DNA from: Flavobacteriaceae bacterium
GTDB taxonomy: Bacteria; Bacteroidota; Bacteroidia; Flavobacteriales; Flavobacteriaceae
Direction: 5' to 3'
Length of the DNA stretch: 64,000 bases
Assembly (NCBI GenBank): GCA_947451525.1
Contig: CANFZM010000001.1
Location: 1-64,000 of the forward strand
The translations under genes and the position numbers were made by a program. This document shows positions 15,543-24,827 of the stretch, in pieces (positions within the stretch are counted from its first letter, which is position 1; the number at the start of each line of letters is the position of its first letter). The notes below the pieces were generated by a model, which did no database searches, was not told the origin of the DNA, and saw nothing but the letters and a program-made list of their open reading frames with translations.

Positions 15543-17234
15543 ATGCGTTGGACTATAAAATCAAAGCCCGAAAAAGAGAAAGTTCAAAAACTACAAAGTG
15601 AACTTCAAATTGACGAACTTATTGCTACCCTATTGCTACAACGTGGGGTGGAAAATTACGACCAAGCCAAAACATTTTTTCGTCCATCGTTAAATGATTT
15701 ACACAATCCGTATCTGATGAAAGATATGGACAAAGCCGTTGCTCGTATTGAAACTGCAATTGCCAACGAAGAAAATATCTTGGTTTTTGGCGATTATGAT
15801 GTGGATGGAACCACTGCTGTTTCGTTAGTTTCGAGTTATTTGAGAAGTTATTATCCCAATGTTGCTAACTACATTCCCGATAGATACGACGAAGGTTATG
15901 GTATTTCTTATAAAGGAATTGACTTTGCCGAAGACAATGAATTTACCTTAATTATTGCGTTAGATTGTGGTATAAAATCCATCGATCATGTCGCTTATGC
16001 TAAAGCAAAAAATATAGATTTTATCATTTGCGATCACCACCGTCCTGGGGATGCATTGCCGAATGCTATTGCGGTTTTAGACCCAAAACGAGAAGATTGT
16101 TCTTATCCTTATGATGAACTTTGCGGATGCGGTATAGGTTTTAAATTAGTGCAAGCCCTTGCCGAACATCGAGGGCAAACTATAGAAGATTTAGTGCTTT
16201 ATTTGGATTTAGTTGCCACTGCCATTGCTGCCGATATTGTTCCTATAACTGGGGAAAATAGGGTTTTAGCCAAATTTGGTTTGGAAGTTATCAATGCTAA
16301 TCCTCGACCAGGAATAAAGGCTTTAATTCAGAATGTAAAAAAACAAGTATTAACAATAACCGATGTGGTTTTTATTATTGCTCCGCGAATAAACGCTGCA
16401 GGAAGAATAAAACATGGTAATGAAGCGGTTGCTCTTTTAACCGAATACAATTTGGATCAAGCCGAACAATTTGCTTCTGAAATTGAACAACACAATACCG
16501 ACCGAAAAGGTTTAGACAAACAAATTACAGTGGAAGCTCTGGCCCAAATAGAAGCCAACAACGAAAAAGAAAATTTCACTACGGTTTTATATAAAGAAAA
16601 TTGGCACAAAGGCGTCATCGGAATTGTGGCTTCGCGATTAACCGAAACCTATTACCGCCCCACGATTGTATTTACTAAAAGTGGCGACAAACTTGCAGCT
16701 TCGGCACGGTCGGTAAAAGATTTTGATGTGTACAATGCTTTGGAGGCTTGTGCCGAACATTTAGAGCAATTTGGAGGACATAAGTATGCCGCAGGAATGA
16801 CTTTGAAAGAAGAAAATTACTTGTCGTTCAAAGAGGCATTTGAAAAAGAAGTCCGAAATACCATTCCACCTGAATTATTAATTCCGGAAATAGTGGTAGA
16901 TGCTGAGATTAACTTTAGTGATATTAACCCGAAGTTTATTCGATTATTGAGTCAGTTTGAGCCTTTCGGGCCAGGGAATATGACGCCAACTTTTGTAACA
17001 AAAAACATTAAAGATACTGGTTACGCAAAACCACTTGGGAAAGAAGACGAACATTTAAAGTTATTTGTAAAACAAAATAACTCCGCAGGTTTTGGAGCCA
17101 TTGCCTTTAATCTTGGTTCTAAATTAGAAATGGTAACCAACCAAAAACCTTTTGAAGCCGTTTACTGCATTGATGAAAATGCATATAATGGAAATGTTAC
17201 GGTGCAATTACGGGTTAAAGATTTGAAGAAGTAA
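15543..17234 (+). CDS. recJ: single-stranded-DNA-specific exonuclease RecJ
   Basis: A 563-residue RecJ, the 5'-3' exonuclease of mismatch and recombinational repair. DHH-domain motifs are present: FGDYDVDGTTA (motif I), ALDCGIKSIDH (II) and ICDHHRPGDALP (III, the DHH), then LCGCGIGFKL. The DHHA1 domain has the GGHKYAAGMT motif and is followed by an OB-fold end. Length and order are normal. It is 77 bp after rsmI and convergent with a PIN-toxin locus 3 bp beyond its stop. Confidence 0.96.
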   Translation: MRWTIKSKPEKEKVQKLQSELQIDELIATLLLQRGVENYDQAKTFFRPSLNDLHNPYLMKDMDKAVARIETAIANEENILVFGDYDVDGTTAVSLVSSYLRSYYPNVANYIPDRYDEGYGISYKGIDFAEDNEFTLIIALDCGIKSIDHVAYAKAKNIDFIICDHHRPGDALPNAIAVLDPKREDCSYPYDELCGCGIGFKLVQALAEHRGQTIEDLVLYLDLVATAIAADIVPITGENRVLAKFGLEVINANPRPGIKALIQNVKKQVLTITDVVFIIAPRINAAGRIKHGNEAVALLTEYNLDQAEQFASEIEQHNTDRKGLDKQITVEALAQIEANNEKENFTTVLYKENWHKGVIGIVASRLTETYYRPTIVFTKSGDKLAASARSVKDFDVYNALEACAEHLEQFGGHKYAAGMTLKEENYLSFKEAFEKEVRNTIPPELLIPEIVVDAEINFSDINPKFIRLLSQFEPFGPGNMTPTFVTKNIKDTGYAKPLGKEDEHLKLFVKQNNSAGFGAIAFNLGSKLEMVTNQKPFEAVYCIDENAYNGNVTVQLRVKDLKK

Positions 17235-17237
17235 AAT

Positions 17238-17661
17238 TTAATTTTTATTTTTCTTCAAAAAATCTGTGATATTTAAGATTTCAATTTGTCCAAAAAAACC
17301 AATATCAAGTAAATCTTTATCTCCTGTTATTAAATGAGTTGCTTTACCATCTCTTGCTAAAGACAATAAGAAATCATCTTTGGAGTCTCGACAAAGTTTA
17401 ATTTTACTTTTTACCGCAATAAAATCAATGTAGGGTTCAAAAGTAGTTAGCATATCCTGCAAACCGAATTCTGAAAAATATTTTTTTTAATTTAGGTTTA
17501 GAAATAGTTGCTTCTAATTCATCTATAAGTTCAATACTAAATAAAATTCTAGTGTTATTATTTAGCAAAATGGAATCTAGTAAATTTAATTTGTTGGAAA
17601 TAATAAAACTAATCCAAAGATTTGTATCAATAACCAACCGTAATTGTTTATTTTTTGGCAT
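17238..17661 (-). pseudogene. PIN-domain toxin of the COG1569 type, split by a +1 frameshift in an A8 tract
   Basis: Two overlapping frames make one protein. The first (17437-17661, 74 codons) has the PIN N-terminus RLVIDTNLWISF with the acidic Asp, and the second (17238-17462) has SLARDGKATHLITGDKDLLD, the C-terminal acidic pair. The break lies in a run of eight A residues on the coding strand (17481-17488). With seven A residues the reading continues as KPKLKKYFSEFGLQDML, restoring a protein of about 140 residues. It may be an inactivated toxin, a sequencing error, or a gene read by slippage. The start overlaps the antitoxin gene by 14 bp. Confidence 0.8.
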
Positions 17662-17863
17662 ATCGTTTCACTCTTACCTCTTTGACAATTGTCGCTATTT
17701 CATCTAAACTTGGAGCAGAACTAGCGTTCTTCCGCATTTTTTTTAAATAGGTTTGAAGTTTTGAGGCAGGATCTTCGGAAACTTTAATAAGATTTAAGTC
17801 TTGCATATCTTTAATTAATTGCAATGCTTTAGGATTGAGTATTTCTATTTTTAATGCTTCCAT
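17648..17863 (-). CDS. antitoxin of the PIN toxin pair
   Basis: A 71-residue protein (MEALKIEILNPKALQLIKDM...) with the form of small antitoxins encoded before COG1569-type PIN toxins: a short N-terminal strand, helix LIKDMQDL, and a charged C-terminal tail EVRVKRYAKK that would contact the toxin. It overlaps the toxin start by 14 bp, the usual translational coupling of such pairs. It would normally also repress its own promoter. If the toxin is dead the antitoxin is an orphan remnant. Confidence 0.75.
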   Translation of the reverse strand: MEALKIEILNPKALQLIKDMQDLNLIKVSEDPASKLQTYLKKMRKNASSAPSLDEIATIVKEVRVKRYAKK

Positions 17864-17918
17864 ATATCAAAGTTAAATAAAAATAGTTTAGTGGCAAAAT
17901 CTTTAACAAGTTTAAGGC

Positions 17919-18665
17919 TTATTCAAATTTTTTTATTTCAAACTTTTCTCCATCGAAAACGCCATAGGTGAAGTACCCAATCCAATCGCCTAGATTAACG
18001 TACTCAGAATTGTCGCCAACTTTGACAATCATAGGAAGGTGACGGTGACCAAAAACAAAGTAATTGTAGTGTTTGGTTTCTAGTTTTCGTTTGGTGTATT
18101 GAATCAACCATTCGTTGTCTTCTCCTAAAAAAACCACGTCTTCGGCGCCTGAAATTAATTTGTTTTTTACCGAAAGATGTTGGGCTAATTTCATGCCAAT
18201 ATCGGGATGCAACCAGCGGTAAAGCCATTTGGAAAAAGGATGTACAAAAACTTTCTTCATTCGTTTATAACCTTTGTCGCCAGGACCTTTGCCATCGCCA
18301 TGCCCTATTAAAAAGGTTTTGTCGTTGATCGTAAATTCTTTATTGTCGTGGTATACTGGGATATTTAATTCTTTTTGGAAATAGTCGTTCATCCACAAAT
18401 CGTGGTTGCCAACGAAGAAATAAATTGGGATGCCACTATCTCTAATTTCGGCTAATTTTCCTAGAACCCTTACAAAACCTTTAGGAACTACAGTTTTATA
18501 TTCAAACCAAAAATCGAATAAATCGCCTAACAAAAATATGGCTTCGGCATCTTTTTTAACCGCATCCAGCCATGCCACAAACTTTTGTTCGCGCGGAAAA
18601 CTTGCTTCTGGTGTAGGAGCACCAAAATGCTGGTCGGATGCGAAGTAGATCTTTTTGTTAGACAT
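17919..18665 (-). CDS. lpxH: UDP-2,3-diacylglucosamine diphosphatase LpxH
   Basis: A 248-residue metallophosphatase that hydrolyses UDP-2,3-diacylglucosamine to lipid X in lipid A synthesis. Metal-binding motifs are all present: SDQHFG (Asp11, His13), GDLFDFWFEY, GNHDLW, GHGDG and FGHRH. Peripheral membrane enzyme of the cytoplasm. It starts 17 bp after the queD stop, so the two form a leftward pair. LpxH is called over a generic phosphoesterase because of the DLFDFW segment and length. Confidence 0.9.
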   Translation of the reverse strand: MSNKKIYFASDQHFGAPTPEASFPREQKFVAWLDAVKKDAEAIFLLGDLFDFWFEYKTVVPKGFVRVLGKLAEIRDSGIPIYFFVGNHDLWMNDYFQKELNIPVYHDNKEFTINDKTFLIGHGDGKGPGDKGYKRMKKVFVHPFSKWLYRWLHPDIGMKLAQHLSVKNKLISGAEDVVFLGEDNEWLIQYTKRKLETKHYNYFVFGHRHLPMIVKVGDNSEYVNLGDWIGYFTYGVFDGEKFEIKKFE

Positions 18666-18682
18666 TGTGTAAATGTAAGAAA

Positions 18683-19135
18683 TTACAAATTATCGGAAGC
18701 ATACCATTCGGCAAAAGAACTTTCGGTTTCTTGTAATTTTAAAGAATGTAAAAGAATATCTTTTGGTAATCTATCGCTAATTTTCTTAGCAAAATCAATA
18801 ACCATATTTTCACTTGTAGGTTGGTAATCCACTAAAATAACATGATGACCACGTTTTTTTAATTCTTCGGCCAATTCTACGTGAGGGGTATTTTTGTTAA
18901 AAACAGAAGCATGGTCAAATAGATCGACAATTTCTTCTCGCACGATTTTCTTTAAATCGGAGAAATCTATTACCATTCCAAACTTCACATTGGATTGGTC
19001 TAAAATTGGCGTACCAATAACGGTTACTGACAGTTTATAACTATGTCCGTGAACATTTTTGCATTTTCCATCATAGCCATAAAGCGCATGACCGGTTTCA
19101 AAAGAAAATTGCTTGGTAATTCGGATTTTACTCAT
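18683..19135 (-). CDS. queD: 6-carboxytetrahydropterin synthase QueD
   Basis: A 150-residue 6-pyruvoyl-tetrahydropterin-synthase-fold enzyme that makes 6-carboxy-tetrahydropterin for queuosine/7-deazaguanine synthesis. Zinc ligands are His16, His29 and His31; Cys25 with VHGH gives the CxxxHGH motif typical of QueD. The start at 19135 (MSKIRITKQFSFETGHA) is preferred to the ATG seven codons upstream, because the protein fold begins there. QueC and QueE are not in the window. The next gene leftward is lpxH. Confidence 0.92.
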   Translation of the reverse strand: MSKIRITKQFSFETGHALYGYDGKCKNVHGHSYKLSVTVIGTPILDQSNVKFGMVIDFSDLKKIVREEIVDLFDHASVFNKNTPHVELAEELKKRGHHVILVDYQPTSENMVIDFAKKISDRLPKDILLHSLKLQETESSFAEWYASDNL

Positions 19136-19168
19136 GGAGAAATTATTTGATTGCAAATTTAGTGAAAT

Positions 19169-19342
19169 TTACTCGTTATCGTTTCTGTTTTTAGCACGAT
19201 AATACATCCAATAGGCAATTCCTACTAAAATCACGAAAGGCAAGAAGGTACCAATTACAATTCCTATTTGGTAGGATGCATCTGGCGCATGTTTCACTTT
19301 ATCGGTAATGTTTATTTGTTGAATTAAGGAGAAAAGAGTCAT
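19169..19342 (-). CDS. small single-span membrane protein
   Basis: A 57-residue protein not long enough for most automatic calls: MTLFSLIQQINITDKVK, then one hydrophobic segment (about residues 26-47, IGIVIGTFLPFVILVGIAYW) and a charged tail YYRAKNRNDNE. The frame ends with a stop 34 bp before the queD start. Codon use fits the neighbourhood. Function unknown; similar short proteins with an N-out helix are common in flavobacteria. It may be co-transcribed with queD and lpxH. Confidence 0.6.
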   Translation of the reverse strand: MTLFSLIQQINITDKVKHAPDASYQIGIVIGTFLPFVILVGIAYWMYYRAKNRNDNE

Positions 19343-19402
19343 TGTATTCGAATTTAAATTAAACTATTACAAATAGTAGTCTTTACAAATTTACAAAAAA
19401 AT

Positions 19403-19426
19403 AAGGTCACTCTTAAGAGCAACCTT
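19403..19426 (-). terminator. terminator of the Omp28-type lipoprotein gene
   Basis: AAGGTCACTCTT and AAGAGCAACCTT pair with two wobble positions; the minus strand continues into TATTTTTTTGTAAA. It follows the stop at 19449. Confidence 0.55.
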
Positions 19427-19448
19427 TTAGTTTTAATATAATTCTATT

Positions 19449-20276
19449 TTATGGATTTTGCTCAAATGCTTGATTTTCATTAGCAATAGAGGCTCTTGCA
19501 TTAATTACAGCATTGTCACTTCCTACCAAAAATGCAGCAAAACTTATGTTAGCAGTATTAGAAATGTTGGCAGGTATTGGAAACGAAAAACTTTTAGTAA
19601 CGGTACTTCCATTAGTCGTTCCAGAAACTGCATCTCCCAATATATTAGTTATAGAAGTTCGCAACACGTGGTTATGTTCAAAATTTATTATAGGATTTTC
19701 TCCATTAAAATAATTAGTGTAATTACGTTGGTCGTAAATTAATTTATCTTCTAATAAATATACTACCAATTTCAAATTGGAATAATCCTGAACGAATTTC
19801 ATTTTTACATCTAAATTAATAGTGGCATTTCCTACCGTTGAATTCAATGCTAACCCTAAAAAGGTGTTATTACCTGTTAAATCTAATGCTTGTTGGATAT
19901 TCGTTGGTTCGGGGAAAGTCCAAACATTAATTCTATTTAGCCTAGAAACAGGCAATGCCAAAGGGCTGTTAGGCAAGATAAGGTCTTTTAAAGGGGCAAT
20001 CCCATCAAAATTATAAGGGTCGTTACCATTATGAATGGCTACAGTTACTGCTTTATCCGTTTGCAACTTAACTTGATCTACTGCATAGGCTACTCTGGCA
20101 CAATTACCACACCAAGTACCTGTATAATCTTCAATCAACACTCTTTTTTTAAAGTATCCTGAAATAGCAGGAGCATTAGCACTTTCATCAGGTTTATTCT
20201 CTACAACTACGGTATCCGCACAAGAGGAAAACAAAAAAGAACCAAACAAAAAACTCAATAAGTAAACTTTCTTCAT
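19449..20276 (-). CDS. Omp28-related lipoprotein with a thioredoxin-like CxxC
   Basis: A 275-residue lipoprotein (MKKVYLLSFLFGSFLFSSC, lipid on Cys19). The domain matches the Omp28-related family: RVLIEDYTGTWCGNCARVAYAVDQVK, with a thioredoxin-like Cys-Gly-Asn-Cys, then AIHNGNDPYNF and a beta-rich C-terminus. It probably acts in the envelope in disulfide handling, though its partner is unknown. The divergent neighbour is a TlpA-like thiol reductase followed by an outer-membrane protein, so the three may share a job. Confidence 0.82.
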   Translation of the reverse strand: MKKVYLLSFLFGSFLFSSCADTVVVENKPDESANAPAISGYFKKRVLIEDYTGTWCGNCARVAYAVDQVKLQTDKAVTVAIHNGNDPYNFDGIAPLKDLILPNSPLALPVSRLNRINVWTFPEPTNIQQALDLTGNNTFLGLALNSTVGNATINLDVKMKFVQDYSNLKLVVYLLEDKLIYDQRNYTNYFNGENPIINFEHNHVLRTSITNILGDAVSGTTNGSTVTKSFSFPIPANISNTANISFAAFLVGSDNAVINARASIANENQAFEQNP

Positions 20277-20374
20277 AATAAGGAAATATTATATTTTAAC
20301 CTAATACAAATTAAACAAAATATATTTTAATCTTATGCTTTTTATTCATTTATTTGTATAACAAATAGATTTTT

Positions 20375-20851
20375 ATGAAAAAATTACTCTTATTATTGCT
20401 TTTTATGGGAATGCATTCTTTTTCTCAAAAGAATTTACCCGATTTAAATCTTTCTACTTTAGATGGTAAGAAAGTGTCTTTGAAAAATGATTTCGCCGAA
20501 AAAGATAAATTATATGTGTTTTCCTTTTGGGCTAGTTGGTGTGGGCCTTGCATTAATGAATTGGACGAAATGAACGAAGTTCAAGCAGAATGGAAAAAAA
20601 CAATAAACTTTGAAGTAATTGCTGTTGCAACCGATGATTCTAGAACACAAAAGAGAGTAAAACCATTAGTTAATGGCAAAGAATGGGATTACACTATTTT
20701 ATTAGACACTAATCAAGATTTTAAAAGAGCACTTTCTATTGTTAATATTCCCTACACTATTGTGGTGAAAAACAACAAGATTGTACATATTCAAAATGGT
20801 TATGTGCCTGGTAGCGAAGTAGATTTATACGAAAAATTGAAGACTTTATAA
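20375..20851 (+). CDS. TlpA-like periplasmic thiol-disulfide oxidoreductase
   Basis: A 158-residue secreted thioredoxin-fold protein. A signal peptide (MKKLLLLLLFMGMHSFSQ) precedes the AhpC/TSA-Redoxin type domain; the active site is SFWASWCGPC and the cis-Pro loop is IVNIPYTIVV. It would reduce or form disulfides in the periplasm. It is 3 bp before the DUF6029 gene, so the two are co-transcribed and probably work together. The Omp28-type lipoprotein gene is divergent. Confidence 0.92.
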   Translation: MKKLLLLLLFMGMHSFSQKNLPDLNLSTLDGKKVSLKNDFAEKDKLYVFSFWASWCGPCINELDEMNEVQAEWKKTINFEVIAVATDDSRTQKRVKPLVNGKEWDYTILLDTNQDFKRALSIVNIPYTIVVKNNKIVHIQNGYVPGSEVDLYEKLKTL

Positions 20852-20854
20852 ATT

Positions 20855-22531
20855 ATGAAACTATACCAATTACTTTTACTACTAGTTCCCTTTACTGTTT
20901 TATCCCAGGAAAAAGAAAAAGCCAATTTTTTTGGAGGATTTGAATCCAATTCCCAATGGTATCTTAATGACAAAGGATTGAAAGACGAATTCAACAACTC
21001 AACTACCCATCCAGAAAATCCGTTGCGTTCTAATAGCTTCCTTTTTTTAAATTATAAATACAAAAATTGGACAGCAGGAATTCAAGGTGAAGCTTATGAA
21101 AAAAATGCTTTATACAACATGAATCCAAAATATGATGGAATTAATGTTGCTACCTATTTTATTCAATATAAAACCGAAAAAATAGATCTTACAGCAGGTT
21201 ATTTCTATGAGCAGTTTGGTAGTGGTTTGCTTTACCGCAGTTGGGAAGATAGAGCCCTAGGCATCAACAATGCTTTACGTGGCGGAAGGGTGATTTTTAA
21301 ACCTACTAAATACCTAACTTTTAAATCTATTTATGGCCAACAACGAACTGGTTTTGATGTAGCAAATAGCAAGATTTATGGCATGGATGCCGAAGTAACG
21401 CTTTCGGATTTATTGAAATACAAAACCACCAATGTTTCTCTCGGTTTTACTTATGTAGGAAGAGATGAAAAAACGGATATTGTAAACCCAAAATTCAATA
21501 ATTTGACTAATGGATTTGCAGGAAGATTAAGTCTTACGCACAATTCTTTTTATCTTTCTACCGAATACGATTACAAATCGAAAGATGCTGTGGTTCAAGT
21601 TACCGATCAAATTGACAACAACTTAATTAAACCCGGAAGTGCCGTATTGCTTAACCTTGGATATTCTAAAAAAGGATTTGGTGTCGATGGAACTTTTAGA
21701 CGATTAGAAAACATGAGTTTCTTTTCAGAACGAGGTGCAAAAGGGAATTCCTATAACGACCGAATTATGAATTTCATTCCTAGTTTAACTAAACAAAACC
21801 ACTACAATTTAGCCAATATTTATGTGTATCAAGCACAACCGAATGTTATTCTTGCCGATAAAGACTTGGTGAAAGCAGGGGAAATTGGCGGACAATTTGA
21901 TGTTTTTTATGATGTAAAAAAGGGATCTTCTCTTGGAGGTAAAAACGGAATGAAATTGGCATTTAATTTTTCTAATTGGAATGCTTTGGGTGGTACTTTT
22001 TACATTTACAATCCACAAGATTATAAAACCGATTTTCTAGGTTTTGGAAAAAGATATTTTACCGATTATAATTTTGAAGTAACTAAAAAATGGAATTCCA
22101 AATGGCAATCTATCTTTAGTTATGTAAATCAATATTATAATAAGAAAATGATTCAAGAAACTTCTGGCGAAGTTAATACTAATATTTTAGCAGCAGAAGC
22201 AACCTATAAATTCACGGCATCCCGTTCTATTCGTATAGTTGGAGAGCATTTATGGGCAGACCATGACAAGAAAAATTGGGCTAGTGCAACTGCCGAATTG
22301 AACCTAAATTCTAAGTTATCTTTTTATATGTCTGATATGTATAACTATGGTAATGATGTTGATTATTTGCGCAATCACTATTATAATGTAGGTGGTTCTT
22401 ACAGAAGAAAAGCCACTCGAGTAGCTTTAAATTATGGAAGACAAAGAGATGGTTTAGTCTGTGTAGGTGGTGTGTGTAGATATGTACCCACTAGTTCTGG
22501 ATTGTCTTTATCCTTGAACACTTCGTTTTAA
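20855..22531 (+). CDS. DUF6029 outer-membrane beta-barrel-like protein
   Basis: A 558-residue protein with a signal peptide (MKLYQLLLLLVPFTVLSQ). The rest is rich in alternating strands with aromatic girdles (FLFLNYKYKNWTAGIQGEAY, LYRSWEDRALGINNALRGGR), as in outer-membrane porin-like barrels, and it ends in Phe (SLSLNTSF), as many barrel proteins do. I recognise it as the DUF6029 type; the function is unknown. It is co-transcribed with the TlpA-like reductase, and CVGGVCRY near the end contains a potential disulfide pair. Confidence 0.78.
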   Translation: MKLYQLLLLLVPFTVLSQEKEKANFFGGFESNSQWYLNDKGLKDEFNNSTTHPENPLRSNSFLFLNYKYKNWTAGIQGEAYEKNALYNMNPKYDGINVATYFIQYKTEKIDLTAGYFYEQFGSGLLYRSWEDRALGINNALRGGRVIFKPTKYLTFKSIYGQQRTGFDVANSKIYGMDAEVTLSDLLKYKTTNVSLGFTYVGRDEKTDIVNPKFNNLTNGFAGRLSLTHNSFYLSTEYDYKSKDAVVQVTDQIDNNLIKPGSAVLLNLGYSKKGFGVDGTFRRLENMSFFSERGAKGNSYNDRIMNFIPSLTKQNHYNLANIYVYQAQPNVILADKDLVKAGEIGGQFDVFYDVKKGSSLGGKNGMKLAFNFSNWNALGGTFYIYNPQDYKTDFLGFGKRYFTDYNFEVTKKWNSKWQSIFSYVNQYYNKKMIQETSGEVNTNILAAEATYKFTASRSIRIVGEHLWADHDKKNWASATAELNLNSKLSFYMSDMYNYGNDVDYLRNHYYNVGGSYRRKATRVALNYGRQRDGLVCVGGVCRYVPTSSGLSLSLNTSF

Positions 22532-22550
22532 ACGAATAATCAACAACTGA

Positions 22551-22590
22551 AAAATCCGTAGTTATCTAAATTTAGATAACTACGGATTTT
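22551..22590. terminator. bidirectional terminator between DUF6029 and mgtE
   Basis: A perfect 40-nt palindrome (arms 22551-22570 and 22571-22590, starting AAAATCCGTAGTTATC) with T-tracts on both strands. It lies between convergent genes. Confidence 0.85.
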
Positions 22591-22621
22591 TTTATTTTAG
22601 CAAAACGCTTGATTATTTTAA

Positions 22622-23971
22622 TTAGAATCCTAATATTAATCGAGCAATAGCAAAATAGAGCAAAATTCCAAAAACGTCGTTAGTGGTAGTGATAAATGGA
22701 CCCGTTGCTATTGCAGGGTCAATTTTGTTTTTATGTAAAAATAACGGCACTAATGTTCCTAATGTTGCAGCAAAAAGGATTACCACTATTATTGAAATAG
22801 AAATAGCCAATCCAACTTGGTATTGCTGGAACATTATGGAGTGAAAGATCAATAAGAATAAGGATATTATGGTTCCGGAAATCATGGCAACTATTAGTTC
22901 TTTTTTGAAATAATTTTTGCTAAATTCTTTTAAGGACCCATTTGCTAATCCTTGAACCACAATTGCTGAGGCTTGAACACCAATATTTCCAGCAGTTGCA
23001 GAAAGAAGTGGAACAAATATGAAAAGTGTTGGAAATGTCTCTATCGCTTTTTGGTTGTGTTTTAATACAAATGAAGCCACAATTTCTATTGCCATTCCAA
23101 TTAAAAGCCATGGCAAACGTCCTTTTATCATTTCTAAAACGCTGTCACCTGCTTCAACATCTTGGGTGATACCCGCAGCCATTTGGTAATCTTTATCCGC
23201 TTCTTCTTTTATAACGTCAACGATGTCATCAATGGTTACACGACCCACTAATCGCCCCATTTCATCTACAACCGGAATTGCTTCTAGGTCGTATTTTTGC
23301 ATGATTCGGGCAACTTCTACATTGGGTGTATTTACTTTAACAGAATCCACTTTTTTGATGTAAACATCGCTAATCATGGTTTTAGTAGAAGTAGTTAGTA
23401 AGTCTTTTAAGGACAATCTTCCTTTCAATCGATTTTCATCATCTACTACATATATTGAATGTACGCGAGTAACGTGTTCTGCCTGATGGCGCATTTCTTT
23501 AACACAAGTAAGTACGTTCCAGTTTTCATTCACTTTCACCAACTCCTTACCCATTAATCCACCCGCTTCATCTTCATCGTAACGCAACAAATCGACAATG
23601 TCTTTGGCGTGTTCTAAATCCTCCAATTCGGAGATAACTTCCTCTTTTTTACTTTGAGAAAGTTCCGAGATAATATCGGCAGCATCATCGGTATCTAATT
23701 CATCTATTTCTTCGGCTATTTCTTTTGCAGAAAGACCTTGAAGGATTTTCTCTCGAACGTCGTCTTCTAGTTCGATTAGAATTTCGGCAGTGATTTCGCT
23801 ATCTAAAATTTTGAAAATATAAATAGCCTCTTCGATTTCTAACTCATCAAAAATCTCAGCAATATCAGCATGGTGCATATCATTCAATAAAACTTCCAAT
23901 TCCTTGTCGTTTTTTTGATGAATGAGTTGCTCTATTTGAACTAAAAGTTCTTTGCTGATTTTAAACTGCAT
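22622..23971 (-). CDS. mgtE: magnesium transporter MgtE
   Basis: A 449-residue MgtE channel. The N-domain (residues 1-125) is a helical superhelix rich in Asp/Glu, the CBS pair (about 130-250) has the [19 protein letters not shown] and [17 protein letters not shown] repeats, and the C-terminal part has about five membrane helices, including [19 protein letters not shown] and [18 protein letters not shown], the pore signature. The N and CBS domains close the gate at high Mg. It overlaps rsmA by 11 bp at its 5' end, so the two are translationally coupled. Confidence 0.95.
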   Translation of the reverse strand: MQFKISKELLVQIEQLIHQKNDKELEVLLNDMHHADIAEIFDELEIEEAIYIFKILDSEITAEILIELEDDVREKILQGLSAKEIAEEIDELDTDDAADIISELSQSKKEEVISELEDLEHAKDIVDLLRYDEDEAGGLMGKELVKVNENWNVLTCVKEMRHQAEHVTRVHSIYVVDDENRLKGRLSLKDLLTTSTKTMISDVYIKKVDSVKVNTPNVEVARIMQKYDLEAIPVVDEMGRLVGRVTIDDIVDVIKEEADKDYQMAAGITQDVEAGDSVLEMIKGRLPWLLIGMAIEIVASFVLKHNQKAIETFPTLFIFVPLLSATAGNIGVQASAIVVQGLANGSLKEFSKNYFKKELIVAMISGTIISLFLLIFHSIMFQQYQVGLAISISIIVVILFAATLGTLVPLFLHKNKIDPAIATGPFITTTNDVFGILLYFAIARLILGF

Positions 23972-24740
23972 TGGCCTCTATTTTTAGGGTGAGTTCTATA
24001 AATTGTTCTACCGATAATTGTTCTGGTCGGAGGTCAAAGATAGTGTCTTCTCTTAAATTATCGGACAAATTTAAGGATTTTAAACTATTTCGCATGGTTT
24101 TTCTACGTTGTTGAAAAGCCATTTTCACAACCGTATAAAGCATTTTTTCATTGCAAGGCAAAGTGTAATTTTCTTTTCTTCGCATTCGCATCACACCTGA
24201 TTTTACTCTTGGTGGCGGAATAAAAACAGTTTCGTCTACCGTGAATAAATATTCAACATCATAAAATGCTTGTGCTAAAACCGAAAGAATTCCGTAGACT
24301 TTACTTCCTTTTTTGGAGCAAATTCGTTCGGCAACCTCTTTTTGAAACATACCTGAAAATTCTGGAATTTGCGACCGAAATTCTAATGCTCTAAAAACAA
24401 TTTGAGTAGAAATATTATACGGAAAGTTGCCTATTATGGCAAATTGTTTTCCTTCAAAAACTTCGTTGATATTGAATCGCAAGAAATCTTTAGAGATAAT
24501 CTTGTCTTGTAATTGAGGATAATTTTCGTTCAAATACGTTACCGATTCGGTATCGATTTCAATAGCATACGTCGTAACTGGTTTTTCCAGAAGGTATTTG
24601 GTTAATACGCCCATTCCTGGTCCGATTTCTAAAACAGTGTCGTACCCCTCAAGATTTAAGGTGTCGGCAATTGCTTTAGCGATTGATTCATCTTTTAAGA
24701 AATGTTGTCCGAGGTGTTTTTTGGCTTTTACTTTTTCCAT
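23961..24740 (-). CDS. rsmA: 16S rRNA (A1518/A1519-N6)-dimethyltransferase
   Basis: A 259-residue KsgA/RsmA that dimethylates two adenosines in helix 45 of 16S rRNA. Motifs: [26 protein letters not shown] (SAM binding), NFPYNIS (the NxPY catalytic motif) and [12 protein letters not shown]. The start at 24740 ([11 protein letters not shown]) is chosen; the ATG two codons upstream comes from the GTCATTGCGAGG repeat. It overlaps mgtE by 11 bp, so mgtE is translated from the same message. Confidence 0.95.
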   Translation of the reverse strand: MEKVKAKKHLGQHFLKDESIAKAIADTLNLEGYDTVLEIGPGMGVLTKYLLEKPVTTYAIEIDTESVTYLNENYPQLQDKIISKDFLRFNINEVFEGKQFAIIGNFPYNISTQIVFRALEFRSQIPEFSGMFQKEVAERICSKKGSKVYGILSVLAQAFYDVEYLFTVDETVFIPPPRVKSGVMRMRRKENYTLPCNEKMLYTVVKMAFQQRRKTMRNSLKSLNLSDNLREDTIFDLRPEQLSVEQFIELTLKIEANAV

Positions 24741-24741
24741 A

Positions 24742-24812
24742 GTCATTGCGAGGCACGAAGCAATCTCACTTATTTAATTATTTATTCTCGCGAAGGCGCA
24801 GAGGCGCAAAAG
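24742..24812. repeat. GTCATTGCGAGG and CGAAGGCGCAGAGGCGC dispersed-repeat fragments
   Basis: 24742-24768 holds GTCATTGCGAGGCACGAAGC followed by AATCTC, in which ATTGC and GCAAT can pair. 24788-24812 holds CGCGAAGGCGCAGAGGCGC. Both words are familiar intergenic repeats in Bacteroidota. The spacer between the DUF4286 gene and rsmA consists almost wholly of them. Confidence 0.55.
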
Positions 24813-24827
24813 GAAAATTATTTATTT

